A stretch of DNA of 64,000 nucleotides from Anaeramoeba flamelloides (Eukaryota; Metamonada; Anaeramoebidae), in the NCBI GenBank assembly GCA_027625915.1, contig JANTQA010000016.1, positions 3,849,001 to 3,913,000 on the forward strand, given 5' to 3'. The notes under the pieces were generated by a model. It ran no database searches. It saw only the letters and a program-made list of their open reading frames with translations, and was not told the origin of the DNA. Below, piece after piece: positions 11,960 through 23,296 of this stretch; position 1 is the stretch's first letter; each line of letters opens with the position of its first letter. Both the position numbers and the translations under genes were made by a program.

Positions 11960-12540
11960 GGGTAAAAATTTTTAAATGAATGTGAAAATGAATTTTTAGT
12001 AAATTCAACTTTAGGATATTTTTTTGAATAGATAATCTCTAATAATTTTGAAAACACTCTACTCTTCTAAAAAAATCAAATACAATAAAAAAATAACTGA
12101 TGATAAATATTGTGAGTGTTCAAGGTTTTTTTTTTTTTTTATCTTTTTGGAATAAACAGAAAATATATTTAAATTTTCTGTTCATTTTAAAAATCAAAAA
12201 AAAAAACCTAACTGAACTATCCGTCAAGTGCCCTAGCGTGTCTAAGTTATCTTGATATTTTCTGTTTTATCTGGAAAATCTATCGATTTTACAAATAAAC
12301 AGAAAACTCAAGAAAACCTAACGGTGCTTTTTTTTAATTTAAAAGGATATAGTAAAATCATCTAGATTTTACTCAATTCTTTTAAAATCTGGAAAACCGA
12401 ACGAAAGTGCCCGTCAAGTGCCTATTTTTTCCAGCATTTAAAAGAATAGAGTACAATCAAAGATGTTCCTACTAAACAGAAGACTCAAGAAATTTTAAAG
12501 GCGGTTTTCCAGAATTCAAAAGAATAGGGTAAAATTATCT
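11960..12540 (-). repeat. Dispersed repeat, arm 2 of an inverted pair
   Basis: Reverse-complement counterpart of about 6080-6475. Blocks include AAATTCAACTTTAGGATATT, TTTTGAAAACACTCT, AAAAAAATCAAATACAA, ATCTATCGATTTTAC and AAATAAACAGAAAACTCAAG. The final part (12300-12540) carries three further variants of the AAACTCAAGAAAA motif, with several CCTAACGG and GTGCC words that stand out from the local AT background. Confidence 0.65.
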
Positions 12541-14225
12541 ATATTTTACTTGATTCTTTTTAATTACGGAAAACCTAATGGCCGTTTTTTTTTTTTACTT
12601 TTTGAAATCAACCGAAAATTTATAAAAATTTTCTTTTATTACAATAATTTAATAAAACCTAACGGAAAATCAAAAAAACAACATTTTTTTAAATTTATAT
12701 CAATAAATAATTCTTTAATAGTCCAAATAATTGATTATCCATTTGAAATATATTTATTAAATTTAAAATGCTTTTAAAGTATATGATTATAATTTCTTAA
12801 CTGTAAAAAAAAAAATATTCAAATTTTTTACTTTTAAATTGTAAAAAAAAACTTAATATAACCTGAAATTTGGATTTTCCAATTAAATTTTGATTCAAGA
12901 TATTTTATTAACCAAGAGTGTTTATTATCCGTGAGGTTATCAAAAAGTGAAAAAATAGCAAATTTTTAATGATTTTTCAAAAAAATTTTTCATGATCGTG
13001 TAGCGAAATTTTTTAACTTTTATTTCAATTCTGAACATATTTCAAAAAAAACCAAATTATTTGAAATTATGAGACTCTATAAATCGAAAATAAATGACAA
13101 ATTATGATATTCGTCATCATATCAGATTTAAACCAACGTGTAATTTAATGCAGGTAAATTTTTAGACTTGTTTAATAATATATTGATTTGTAAAAAAAAA
13201 TTGATCATCATTCAGATCTTCAAAAAAATTATGAATTCCTAAAAGAAATGAATCAAAGGGGAGAAATAAAACTTATAAAAAAGATTTAATGTAATTTCTA
13301 ATTAGTTTCAATTATTTTTGGCAAATTGAGTATACAATAACATAGAAAATAATTATCAATTATAGATAATCTTTAAATCTCAACCTTTTCTCATTTATGA
13401 TATTAACAAAAAAAATAATTACATGATACTACAAACCATACTATTTTTTTCTGATTTTAAAACTCTTCAGTTCAATCATTTTCTTAACACAACCTTTGTT
13501 TAAAAAAAAGAGTTTAAATAATAATATTACACAATAAGATTAAGATATAATGATAAATTCCATTATTCTTTATTATCACCCCTATTGTTAATTTTTCTTG
13601 ATAAAGCACAACCGATAATAGTTGCATTAAAATTTAAAATTAGGTTCAGTTAGAGTAAAAGTCTAAGATCAGAAGTTAACATTTTCACTTTTTTTACCAA
13701 TTTTCAAATCGATCTTAAAACTTTCTTGTTTATTTAGTTGTGGTTTTGTTTGATTTTTATGTTTAAAGTGTTCCTGAATAATAACAATTTATAGATTTTT
13801 TTCCACATAAAATAAAAATATTAGAATAGAATGTAGAGATACGAGCAACATGTTAACTACTTAACATCAAACAAATAGATTAAGATATTCAACTTTCCTT
13901 TCTATTATGGAATTCTGTTTTATATTTGAAAAAAAAAATATAATTAATTATTATCAAAATGCACTTTCATTTAAAAACACAATAAGTCATAACCAAATTA
14001 AAAAATGTTGTTTTCTCTCCTATTAGAAATTGATAAAAATTTAAAATTATAGCTTTTGGTTACTTCTCCCTTAATATTCTACAAATTTGACAAAGAAAAA
14101 AATCATAGAGTTTTCAAATGTACTCCCTAATTAAATCTGTGGTATTCAAAAACTATTTTCTAAAAAAATACTTCAAATCTTATTTTTTTTTTTCCTATTT
14201 AAATATTTCTCCATGATTCGTCTTA

Positions 14226-15445
14226 TTAAGGGACTAGTAACTCTTATTTATTTTTTTTTCCCAAAGGTAATAGAGTAATTATTTACATAAGGATACAATT
14301 AAAGCCAATAAGAAACTTCGTTTTTCAACTTTAGAGAAATGAATAATAATTTTTAAAAGATTTCATTTTTCCAATGGAATTTTCAGTCAAAAGATCCAGA
14401 TCCTTTTAAGTTGGGTTTTTGTATCAAATTAGAAAAAGAAAAATTTGCAAAAAAATTTATTTTTGAAGAAATATCACTTTTAGTAATTTCTGAGAGTCTT
14501 TATGAACAAGTAACCTTGTTTCTTTAATATTGTTTTAAAAATACATGAAAAATGAATCAAATATTGTATCCTTGAAGATCTAAAAAATTTGAACATTTAT
14601 TTTATTCACAAATATTTATTCAATTTCTTGAAATTTAAAAGACTTGTCAATATACTTTTTCAAATATCAAGAGTATAAACAAGGAACTGTTTGTATTAAA
14701 ATCAGGTATTTGATAATATCTATTATTTTTTTTATTATTAGAATTATAAATTTGAATTGTTTTCTTTGTTGCAAAATCTTGAAAAAATTGAGAAATAAAT
14801 GTAAAACCTATTTGATACATTTAATCATTGGGTTGTTAATAACTCACTGAAATAATTAAGATTGGGTTTATAATTATTAATTATAAATAATCAAATTAAA
14901 AAGTATTGCTTTAGATAATAAGTTGAATTTTCCAGGTTTTAAAAAAGTATTTGGGGAGAATTATTAATTCGATTCTTTGGTTCTTTTTCTCATATTTTTT
15001 CATTTAATCCCTAGAAAAAATTGATTTGGTCTTTTTTTTGAATCAAAAAATTATATTTTTTACAAGTTTAAAATAATTATTGTATTTTTTTTTGAGATTA
15101 AGTAGATTTTTTAAACTTAGTAATTTTAGAACTTAGTTGGTTTCTTTTTAAAGTGTATTTTTGTACACTTCCTTTACAGGCAATAAGATTTCAATCTTCT
15201 TCCAAAGAAAATAATTTTTTTTAAATAATTTGGAAATATGTTGGTTTTTGAACTTTTCAAAAATGAGAAAAATGGATCAGACTTTTAAAAACAATAATTC
15301 ATTTCTGAAAATAGTATTATATGTAATTCATGTCTTGTAGTTATCAGATTTTTACTTTATTTTTCAATTTCAAGACACGGTAAATTTTTTTTAAATTTGT
15401 TAGTAAATTTACTTGAAGATTTTTTTTAGTTTACTAGTCCCTTAA
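14226..15445. mobile_element. 1.22-kb non-autonomous DNA transposon with TTAA termini
   Basis: The two ends form a perfect 15-bp inverted repeat: TTAAGGGACTAGTAA at 14226-14240 and TTACTAGTCCCTTAA at 15431-15445. TTAA at both outer edges would fit a TTAA-targeting element such as piggyBac (inference; the terminal GGGAC is not the classic piggyBac end). There is no transposase frame, only a chance 68-codon frame near 14644. Much of the interior recurs collinearly at 29830-31020, and its right third recurs at 7440-7790 and 28400-28745. Confidence 0.75.
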
Positions 15446-15640
15446 AAACTCAGTTGTAAACCAAATATTAACAATGATTGATACGGTTTATTTTGTTGTT
15501 TCTCTTGGATTATTTTGAGACAGATTCTTTCCACCTCAAAAAATCAAAATAAATTTCATTTTTTAATAATTTCTGAGATTAATTGTTTGAAATGGTAATT
15601 TTCTTTTTTTTTTTTGTAATTCTCTTCCAGCTTCTAAAAA

Positions 15641-17095
15641 ATGGTTCTAATTTTATCTTTTTTCTTTAACAAATCTTGTTTCTCTTCTAAAAAACAAAAA
15701 CACAAAAAATTAAATAAAAAAAAAATAGTCAACCAAAAGTAAACAAGCAAGACAAAAAAAAAACCAACCAAAAAAACAAAAAGGAAAAGGTAAAAGAAAA
15801 GGCAAGAAAAAACAAAAGAAAGTAGACAAATTTGCCAAGGTCTATTCTAAACAAAAGAAAGCTGTTCCAGTCAGAGATCTTTATCAAGTCATGAGATGGC
15901 CAAAATACATCAAGATCCAAAGACAAAGAAAAGTGCTCATGAAAAGACTTCGTGTCCCACCTGCAATTAACCAATTCACAAACACCCTTGAAAGAAACAC
16001 TGCATACCAACTCTTTACTTTACTTTCTAAATATTCTCCAGAAACTAAAAAACAAAAGAAAACTAGACTCCAAAAAGTTGCTGAATCTAAAGTAATTGGC
16101 GATAATGTTAAATCAAAAAAGCCACTTACAGTCAAATATGGAATTAATCATGTTACTTCTCTTGTTGAAAGAAAAAAAGCTAAACTCGTTATTATTGCTC
16201 ATGATGTCGATCCAATTGAAGTAAATTTTTTTTTGCATCAATACTTTTTTTTCTTTTTTTTTCATTTTTTTTTTTTTTTTATTTAATATTTTGCTTTTTT
16301 TTTTTTTTTTTTTAAAAAAAATTATGTTGTTAAGTGAAAAAAAAAAGTTTTTTCGTTTTTCTTTCCTGAATTTTGTTAACAACAAAGTGATCGTAAAATT
16401 CATTATTTTTTTTTTATGAATTTTTCTTTTGCTTCTTTTTTCGACTTTTTTTTTTTTTTTTTTTTTTTTTTCTTTTATCCAAACTTTGTTAATACATATA
16501 AACAATTAACTTGAAACAACGAATAACAAAATAATCTAAACAATTTCCATAATTTCTCCTCTCACCCTCCAAATTATCCAAACAAAAAAACCAAAAACAA
16601 AACAAACACTTAACTAATCTTCACTTCATAATAAAAAAGCTCGTTGTTTGGCTACCAGCTTTGTGCAGAAAAATGGGAGTCCCATATTGTATTGTCAAAG
16701 GAAAAGCAAGACTTGGAAAGGTTGTTCATAAAAAAACCGCAACTGCTTTAGTCTTGACTGATGTTAAGCAACAAGACAAAAACGCCTTTGCCAAGATCAT
16801 TGACATCTGTATGCCTAAATTCAATGACAATGTCGAAACAAGAACCAAATGGGGTGGTGGTGTTCTTAGTTCCAAAGCCCGTAAAGCTATCGAAAAGAAT
16901 CTTGAATCTTCTCAATTGTCCAAGAAACTTATGCAAGAACAAAAAATCAGAGAAAGAATCATCAAAGAAAAACTTGAACAACAAAGATTGGAAGAAGAAG
17001 CTCAAAAGAAGAAAGAAGAAGAAGCCAAAAATGGAAAACCAGAAGCAGATAAAGCAGAAGAAAAAAAAGACACCAAGAAACAATCAAAGAAATAA
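15641..17095 (+). CDS. RPL7A: 60S ribosomal protein eL8 (RPL7A), 3 exons
   Basis: Large-subunit protein of the L7Ae/eL8 family, which binds kink-turn rRNA. Coding exons are 15729-16220 and 16640-17095, plus a proposed first exon holding only the ATG at 15641-15643 before an 85-nt intron. The 419-nt intron (GTAAAT to AAAAG) interrupts the conserved [24 protein letters not shown]. Other family blocks are [58 protein letters not shown] and [16 protein letters not shown]. The product would be about 316 aa, longer than human (266), mostly from a charged C-terminal tail of about 60 residues ([20 protein letters not shown] onward to the stop). The exon at 15729 opens right after an AATAG acceptor with STKSKQARQ and has no ATG in frame before Met55, so a leader exon is required. 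ATG followed by GTTCTA is the best candidate, but that donor is unusual and the start is less sure than the rest. Confidence 0.95.
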
Positions 17096-18194
17096 TTTGA
17101 ATTTTTTCTTTTACACATTAATTTTTTTTTTTTTTCTTATGAGATTCGAAAAAAAATTACTTCTTAGAATATTTTTTTTTAATAGTACTTTTCAATTTTT
17201 ATTTATATCATAAAGATATATATATCTTTAGAGATTTATATATTTTTATATAGATATATATATACCTACTTAATATACTATAAAAAAATAACCTTTCATA
17301 AATTGATTTTCAAAGTATAATAAATAAAGAATAGAAGGATTTTGAACTCCTTTTTTTTCAAATTTTTATTAAAAATGCATGCTATTTTTGTTTACTTTTG
17401 GGGACTTATGACTTTCTGAGAGCGAACTTAATTTTTGGAAATCACCTTCGTTTCAATAATTATTGTTTTCATATAGACTGTTTTTTCTTTAATTGTTATA
17501 ATGAATGAGTAATGCCAATAAATCTCACCTTGGATTGAAAAATTGAATAAAACCTGAAAAATATTAAAATAATCTAATTCTAATAGTTGTATTTTTTTAA
17601 TCAGTTGAAATTTTTGTTTTAAAAAAAAAATTCTGATATCCTTTTGGATGAATTATCTTTTTCATTTTTTAGACTTTTTACATTTTCAAATTTCCATTAT
17701 CTTGTTTAAGTATAATAGTTTCGATTGTTGAAAGTTTTTATTTTTTAATTTTTTTTTTTTTTTTTGGGGGGTTAAAAATCAATAGAATCATTGCAAAACT
17801 GGTTCATGATTGGATATTAAATGGACTGGGATTTACTCGAGCAAACTAGACTCAAGGTAAACAGAGCAAACAGACTCTAATTAATAAGATCTTAAATAAA
17901 GTAAACTGAACATATTCAATAAAATTAACAGATTTGATTTTCGGTGTCTTCTGTTTGTGGGTATCATAAACTCTGTTTCAGTCAAAGTGGCCGAGACGTT
18001 TTTGTCAAATATCAATTATTTTATATAATTGACCTTTGAAGAACAAATAAGAAATAAACAGAATAATACACCTCAAAGAATTGTGGATATATGTCTGAAA
18101 GAAAACTAATTAATCAATAAATTTTCATAAAAATTGAAAAACTCAAATTCTTAGGGCACTATTGAGAAAAACAACGATGTTCATTTTCAACTTC

Positions 18195-18363
18195 TACCGG
18201 TATTTGAATAATAAATATGAAACATTTTTCACTTCATTTTCGATACTTTTCTTTTAGAAATCAAGCCCCCAAATGAAGTCTGTTGGTATTTGTGGTCTCT
18301 ATTTGAAAAAGGAAATGAAAATGAAGTGAAAATATTTCACATTTATTAAACAAATACCAAGAT
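18195..18363. mobile_element. Palindromic MITE, family 2, copy 1
   Basis: About 169 bp. The left arm, GGTATTTGAATAATAAATAT then TTTTTCACTTCATTTTC, is mirrored by the right arm, GAAAATGAAGTGAAAA then ACATTTATTAAACAAATACC. The left edge is TA and the right edge is degenerate. A second copy with cleaner ends lies at 57452-57618. Confidence 0.8.
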
Positions 18364-18369
18364 CAAAGA

Positions 18370-18690
18370 TCGAATTGAATTGCAATAGAAATCAATAGAT
18401 TTCTCAACAATCTTTACATGGTTTCAATGGCCTTAGAATAACACGTTTTTACCAAGTGACTATTGATCTTGCAATAAGAAAATTTTTTGCAACTGAATGA
18501 CGTTTTAAAAAAAAAATCGAAAAAAAAAAACAAAAATGTTAAGAAATATGAAAAAATGATTTCAATTTTGAAAATTTTCAAAATAAAATTTTTCTTCTAA
18601 TATCTATGCAAACCCTTTAAACACATGTGTTTTACCATTACAATTGTACCCCTTTGACTGAAAAATAGTTTACAATGTTTTTTTTTGTAG
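18370..18690 (+). repeat. Dispersed repeat family 4, partial copy 2
   Basis: Shares TTTTCTTCTAATATC, a CCTTTAAACACATGTG block and TGTACCCCTTTGACTG with about 11320-11400 and 55340-55430. The left part is more diverged, with only AATAGAAATCAATA-type words in common. Confidence 0.45.
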
Positions 18691-19912
18691 AGTTAGTATT
18701 TTGTCAAAAGATATTTAGAAACTTTCAAAAACCAAAATAAAAATATATAAAAAAATTTAAAAACAGATCATTTTCATAATAAACAGTGCTTTATTGAAGT
18801 ATACCATCAAAAAAGTTCTAATTTGAAACCCTGGTAAATAAATTATTTCATTTGTTTCTAAAAAAATTAATATTTAAATAATTTGATTAAAATTTAAAAA
18901 TTAATCGGTCTTTATATAGTTTTTTTTTAATCAAAATTTATGTTATTAGCAATCTCGATTATATATCAAAAATCTAATTAATTGTAATTGTTTTTTTTTT
19001 TTTTTAAAATTGTAAATATGAATGATGTAAAAAATATATTTTTTATAACATTCATATTTATATCAGTTTTTTTAATTTATGTTTAATTATTATTATGGTT
19101 GAAAAAATTACCACAAATTCTTATTTTTTATCTGAAAAAATATTTTTTTTTGAAGTTTTACATGTTTTGGATTCAGTTTTTAATAAAAAAAGAGGAGTTT
19201 AAGAAGGGACTAATTTTAAGTTGTAGAATTTACTATTGATAATTTTATTATAAGTGCTATCCTTATAAAAAATATATAAAATGTTATAAATATATTATAA
19301 AACTATTATAAACCTTTAAAATATTAAAAATATTTTCAAAAAAAAACTTTTATTAAATAAATATTTGTTATAGAATGAGTTGTATATTTGTAACAGGTTA
19401 TAATCTGGTTATAATAATATTGTTTATAAATATCATTAAAAAAATCGTCATATAAAAAGAAATTTTGTTATAAAAATGTTATAGAGATGTTTAAAAAAGT
19501 TTTTAATTAGTGTATTTATGAATTTTAATACAAGAAAATAAAATGAAAATTATATAATAAAATTTCTGAAATAATAGAATAAAAATAAACTAAAATTTAA
19601 AATATTGTAAACACTTAAAACATCTTAAAGGATTAAAATAACATAATTCCAATCAAATTTTAAATTATTTTGATTTTTGGAAGATATTATTATCATTTTC
19701 CCATCTTTAAAATTAATATTTTACTTTCTTTTTTTGAATAACCTAACCTATTTTGTTTGATTAAAACAATTTTGAAGTTTGGTTTAAGATAAATTTAGAC
19801 CCTTTTAAACTTTGAAGCCCAACTAAAATTATTTGATAGTATCTAAACTTTAATTGATCAATATTTATTATTTTGAATTTAAACAAATTTTCCAATTTTT
19901 TTTTTTTTTACC

Positions 19913-19913
<1 letters not shown>

Positions 19914-19950
<37 letters not shown>
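19914..19950 (+). repeat. 37-base poly-A tract
   Basis: Uninterrupted A run, one of the longest homopolymers in the window. It is preceded by a poly-T run at about 19898-19910, so it could form a simple hairpin. Its true length is uncertain. Confidence 0.9.
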
Positions 19951-19952
<2 letters not shown>

Positions 19953-19954
19953 AA

Positions 19955-20130
19955 CGCCTTCTTGATTTAATTGTATAGATAATTATTTATTTGCGTATTT
20001 GTGAGAATTGTAATTTATAAACAATTGTTAACATTTCAATTACTGTATTGTTCTAATTTGGTTTATCTTCAAGAATTTTATTAAATAAGAGTTTTTTTTT
20101 TTTCAAAAATTAAATATTGATCATTAAAAA
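19955..20130 (+). repeat. Dispersed repeat family 3, partial copy
   Basis: Blocks ATTTATAAACAATTGTTAAC, GTTCTAATTTGGTTT, TCAAGAATTTTATTAAATAA and a T-run before CAAAAATT match the right parts of 40500-41060 and 60850-61380 in the same order. Confidence 0.5.
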
Positions 20131-21337
20131 AAATTGAATTTGAGTTTCCAAAACAAAATTTAAAATAAAAAAAAAAAAAAAATTATAAGAAAAATTCAAA
20201 TACTGGACCATTCATTTAAATTTAAATTCAATTTCATAAGGAAGTAACACAAGAAGAAAAATAATATCTGTAAAATATCTTTTAACCAAAACGGCCTAAT
20301 TTCATTGAAAAATATAACACATTCTAATAGTTAAACCGATATTCTTATCAAAATAAAATTTCAATAATAAAGATAAGATTATTTTTTCTATGTAGCCAAT
20401 TTTTAGTTTTTAAATATATTTTTTGATTTTTTTTTTTTCTTTTTTTTAGTCAATTTGAAAAAAATAAATATTTACAACCTGGAATTACCTTTTGTAAATT
20501 GAGTAATTATATTTTATTAAAAATGAATAAATTTAATATTAAAAAGATCTTATTGTCAACATTTTTTAATTTCCAAAGAAATTGAGAAATTTGTACAGAG
20601 ACAATCCAAAAACAAGGGTATAATATATTTTTTTTGACAATTTATTTTTGTTCGAAAATTTATTCTTTGTCTAGAGATTTCTTTTATGAATATCAAACAG
20701 AATCTGAAGTTCATTATTTATCTTATTTCTAAGTAGTCATATATTTAGTAGATTCAATAAAAAAAAGTGAAAATTTCTTTTGGGATGGTTTCGTTTATGA
20801 GAAATGGTGTTTCTTTTAATTTTTTTTTTTGTAAAATAAAAATACTATTTTATTTATTTTGTTCTAAAATTGAGATACTGTGTAAACTGAGGATAAAAAA
20901 AAGTTATTTTTTTTCCATTTTCAGATATATGAACTCACAAATTGGAACTCATTGATGTAATTTCAAAAAATTCCATTCTTACTCAAGTTCTAAGAGAAGA
21001 AAAAAAAAAACAAATAAAAAGTATGAAAAATTAAAAAAAATATAATATTAGGAAATATCTTTATTTAATATGGATTGTATGTTGCAATTGGTTTGATACA
21101 AAAAACATTGAATAGTAATTAAAAAATCAAATTCAAAATAAAAAATAAAAAAAATAAATAAAAAATAAATAAAAAAAAATAAAAAATAAATATAAAAACA
21201 AAGGTAGATAAGAAGTTGGTTATAATGGTACATAATTATTCAAAACATTATCACTAGAATTATTAAAATAAATAAAAAAAAAAAAAAAAAAAAATGAAAC
21301 AGAGTGTGATAACTAATAAGAAATTATTCAATTAATA

Positions 21338-23296
21338 TTACAGAATTTTAGAAAGGTGGTTTAAAAAAATGTGGAAATTCTCATTTTGGATTTCCTTTTG
21401 CGATATTAAATCAATGAACTTTTTGGCTAATGATGAAAGCGATTTCAAATTTCTTTTTGTTTCTCGATTTTCTTGCAATAAATTTCGTTTTATTTGTTTT
21501 TCTTTTTGTAACTCTTCAATAATTGAAATAAGGCGTTTTTCAAAATCATCCAATTTTGATTTATTTTTTTTTCGTTCCTTGAATAATTCCACAGAGATTT
21601 TTTGGCACATTTGGTTTTTATTATCAAATTTCTTCTTGTGGATATTCTGAATATCCTCTAAAAACTGGACAATTTTTTTGCAGTCTTGTTCACTACACTT
21701 GACAAGTGGTATTTTCAAGAACTCGTTAATTGAACAACAATGCAATTCAAGTTCGGTGTATGTTTCATTGTCAGCACTTTTACTTTTTGTTTCCTGGGGT
21801 GAAGTATCTGCGTTGATTAATTTTTCCTTGTCTGTTATCGATCTAGACAAATATAATGTTCGGTGTTTTTTTTCTTTTCCGTTCTCATTCTCATTTTCGT
21901 TCTTGTTCTCGTTCTTGTTCTCGTTCTTGTTCTTGTTCTTGTTCTTATTGCCATTCTCTTTTCCATTGTCCTCGTTTTTTGATTCACAGCCACTGCTGTC
22001 ACCTTCGGGCTCTATTATATCCTCACATCCAAGGCTTTTCAGATTTAATAAATCTAAAAATGAGTGTTTGATTTTATTATTTGAGATATAATATAAAGAG
22101 GTTTTAAGTTCTTCAAGTTCCTTGATTTGTTTTTCTGTATGAAACCTTTTGGGTTCCTGAGATTTTCCAATGATAATAGACCCCTGCTTGAACTGCAATT
22201 TCCTCCTTGGTAGTAATTTTCCTGTTTTTTCAGTTTCACTACAAGATCTTGTGTCCTTATAATTGGAAAATAGTAGGGGTGAAGATCCAGTTTTCTTGTG
22301 ATTACTTTTGATCCTTGTTAATTTTGATGGTTTTTTTGTTTTCTTTTTTGGCTCGTAATCAGAATATATTTCTCGTGTTTCCAAGACCTGCCTTTCTTTA
22401 GGTTTGTGTGCAGTTATGTTCTTTATTACGGAGACAGTTATTTGACATATATCATTTTTTGAGATTGGGAAAACTGTAATTATTGATGTTTTTCAAGTGT
22501 TTATTTAAGAGAAAATAATAAAAAAAAAATTTTAATTGTGTGAATAATTTATTATCATTTCTAAAAAAAAAGCAAACAAAATTTATGGAAAATTACTTAC
22601 TTGAAAAATTGAGACTAACACGCCCACTTAACCCATTGGGTGTTGAAAATTCCATCACAAAATCAGTCAAATCTTGTTTTGTTCTTTTTAGGTTTTAATT
22701 GATCAAAAAGGAGTTTGAAAAAATAAAAAAAAAAGTAAAGTTTTTAAATTTTGTGAAAAGGTTGTGAGTGTTTTTTTGTGATTTTTAGAAAATAAAAAGT
22801 GTCTCCAAATTTTAAAGAAAGTTAAAGAGAATTGTAGTAAAAGTGAAAAATAAATTGTTTTGTGTAGAATTTTTTTTTCACATTTATTTTTATGTTTTTT
22901 GATCTTGATTTTGATCAAAAGTAAAAAAAAGTGAGTTAAGCTTTTGTTCCGAGAAACATCAAATTCTAACAAAAAAAATTGAATTACAAAAGTTTGGTTG
23001 TAATAATTCAAAAAGAATTTTAATGCTTACCTAATAACCTTTCGAAACACTGTCATGAACAACTGAACTGATGATGTCTCATTATTGGATTGTGTTAAAG
23101 GAAAAAGATCTTTCAAATTCAGCTTGAAGAGTTTTGTTTTTTTCTTCATCTTTAATCTTCTAAGCAGTGCTCGATTCACATCAACCCAACAGCAATTGGA
23201 GTCTAATAAGACAATAGCTGTTGGTTGTTTTTTTATAAACTTGGAATAAGTTTTTCTTTCCTTTTTTAGGGTTGTTGTTGGAATTTCGTTACCCAT
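21338..23296 (-). CDS. PAS-domain protein with C-terminal coiled coil, 3 exons
   Basis: Exons are 23031-23296, 22601-22683 and 21338-22473. Introns of 347 and 127 nt begin GTAAGC and GTAAGT and end AAAAG and TACAG. All junctions keep one frame and give 494 aa. Residues about 18-135 look like a PAS fold: FIKKQPTAIVLLDSN, WVDVNRALLRRLKM, FKLNLKDLFP, then FVMEFSTPNGLSGRVSLNFS and ICQITVSVIKNITAHKP, the usual strand pattern ending in an I-x-D-I-T-like strand. PAS domains sense small ligands, redox state or partners (established); no heme or flavin residue can be assigned here. Residues about 225-290 are an Asn/Lys/Glu low-complexity linker. The last 100 residues (DDFEKRLISIIEELQKEKQI onward) are heptad-like, suggesting coiled-coil dimerisation. 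No kinase, cyclase or DNA-binding domain is present, so it may be an adaptor. The start MGNEIPT is the first ATG of exon 1. Confidence 0.8.

Larger units (their letters stand above)
9321..15640. other. Long intergenic region filled with repeats
   Basis: 6.3 kb with no recognisable gene. It contains a dispersed repeat at about 10930-11440, an AT microsatellite at 11528-11600, an inverted-repeat arm at about 11960-12540 and the 1.22-kb TTAA element at 14226-15445. An open frame at 10072-10413 (113 codons, Phe/Ser/Asn-rich) has no domain and is probably chance. Confidence 0.6.
17096..21337. other. Intergenic stretch with MITE and dispersed repeats
   Basis: 4.2 kb without a recognised gene. It contains a family-2 MITE at 18195-18363, family-4 repeat remnants at about 18370-18690, a 37-base A run at 19914-19950 and a partial family-3 repeat at about 19955-20130. 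A somewhat less AT-rich patch at 17790-18010 was checked for tRNA-like structure and none was convincing. Confidence 0.6.

Noticed and set aside
17981-18010. String GTCAAAGTGGCCGAGAC resembling the start of a tRNA-Ser or tRNA-Leu
   Set aside because: No B-box (GGTTCGA-type) or closing acceptor stem follows within tRNA range; at best a decayed tRNA-derived repeat.
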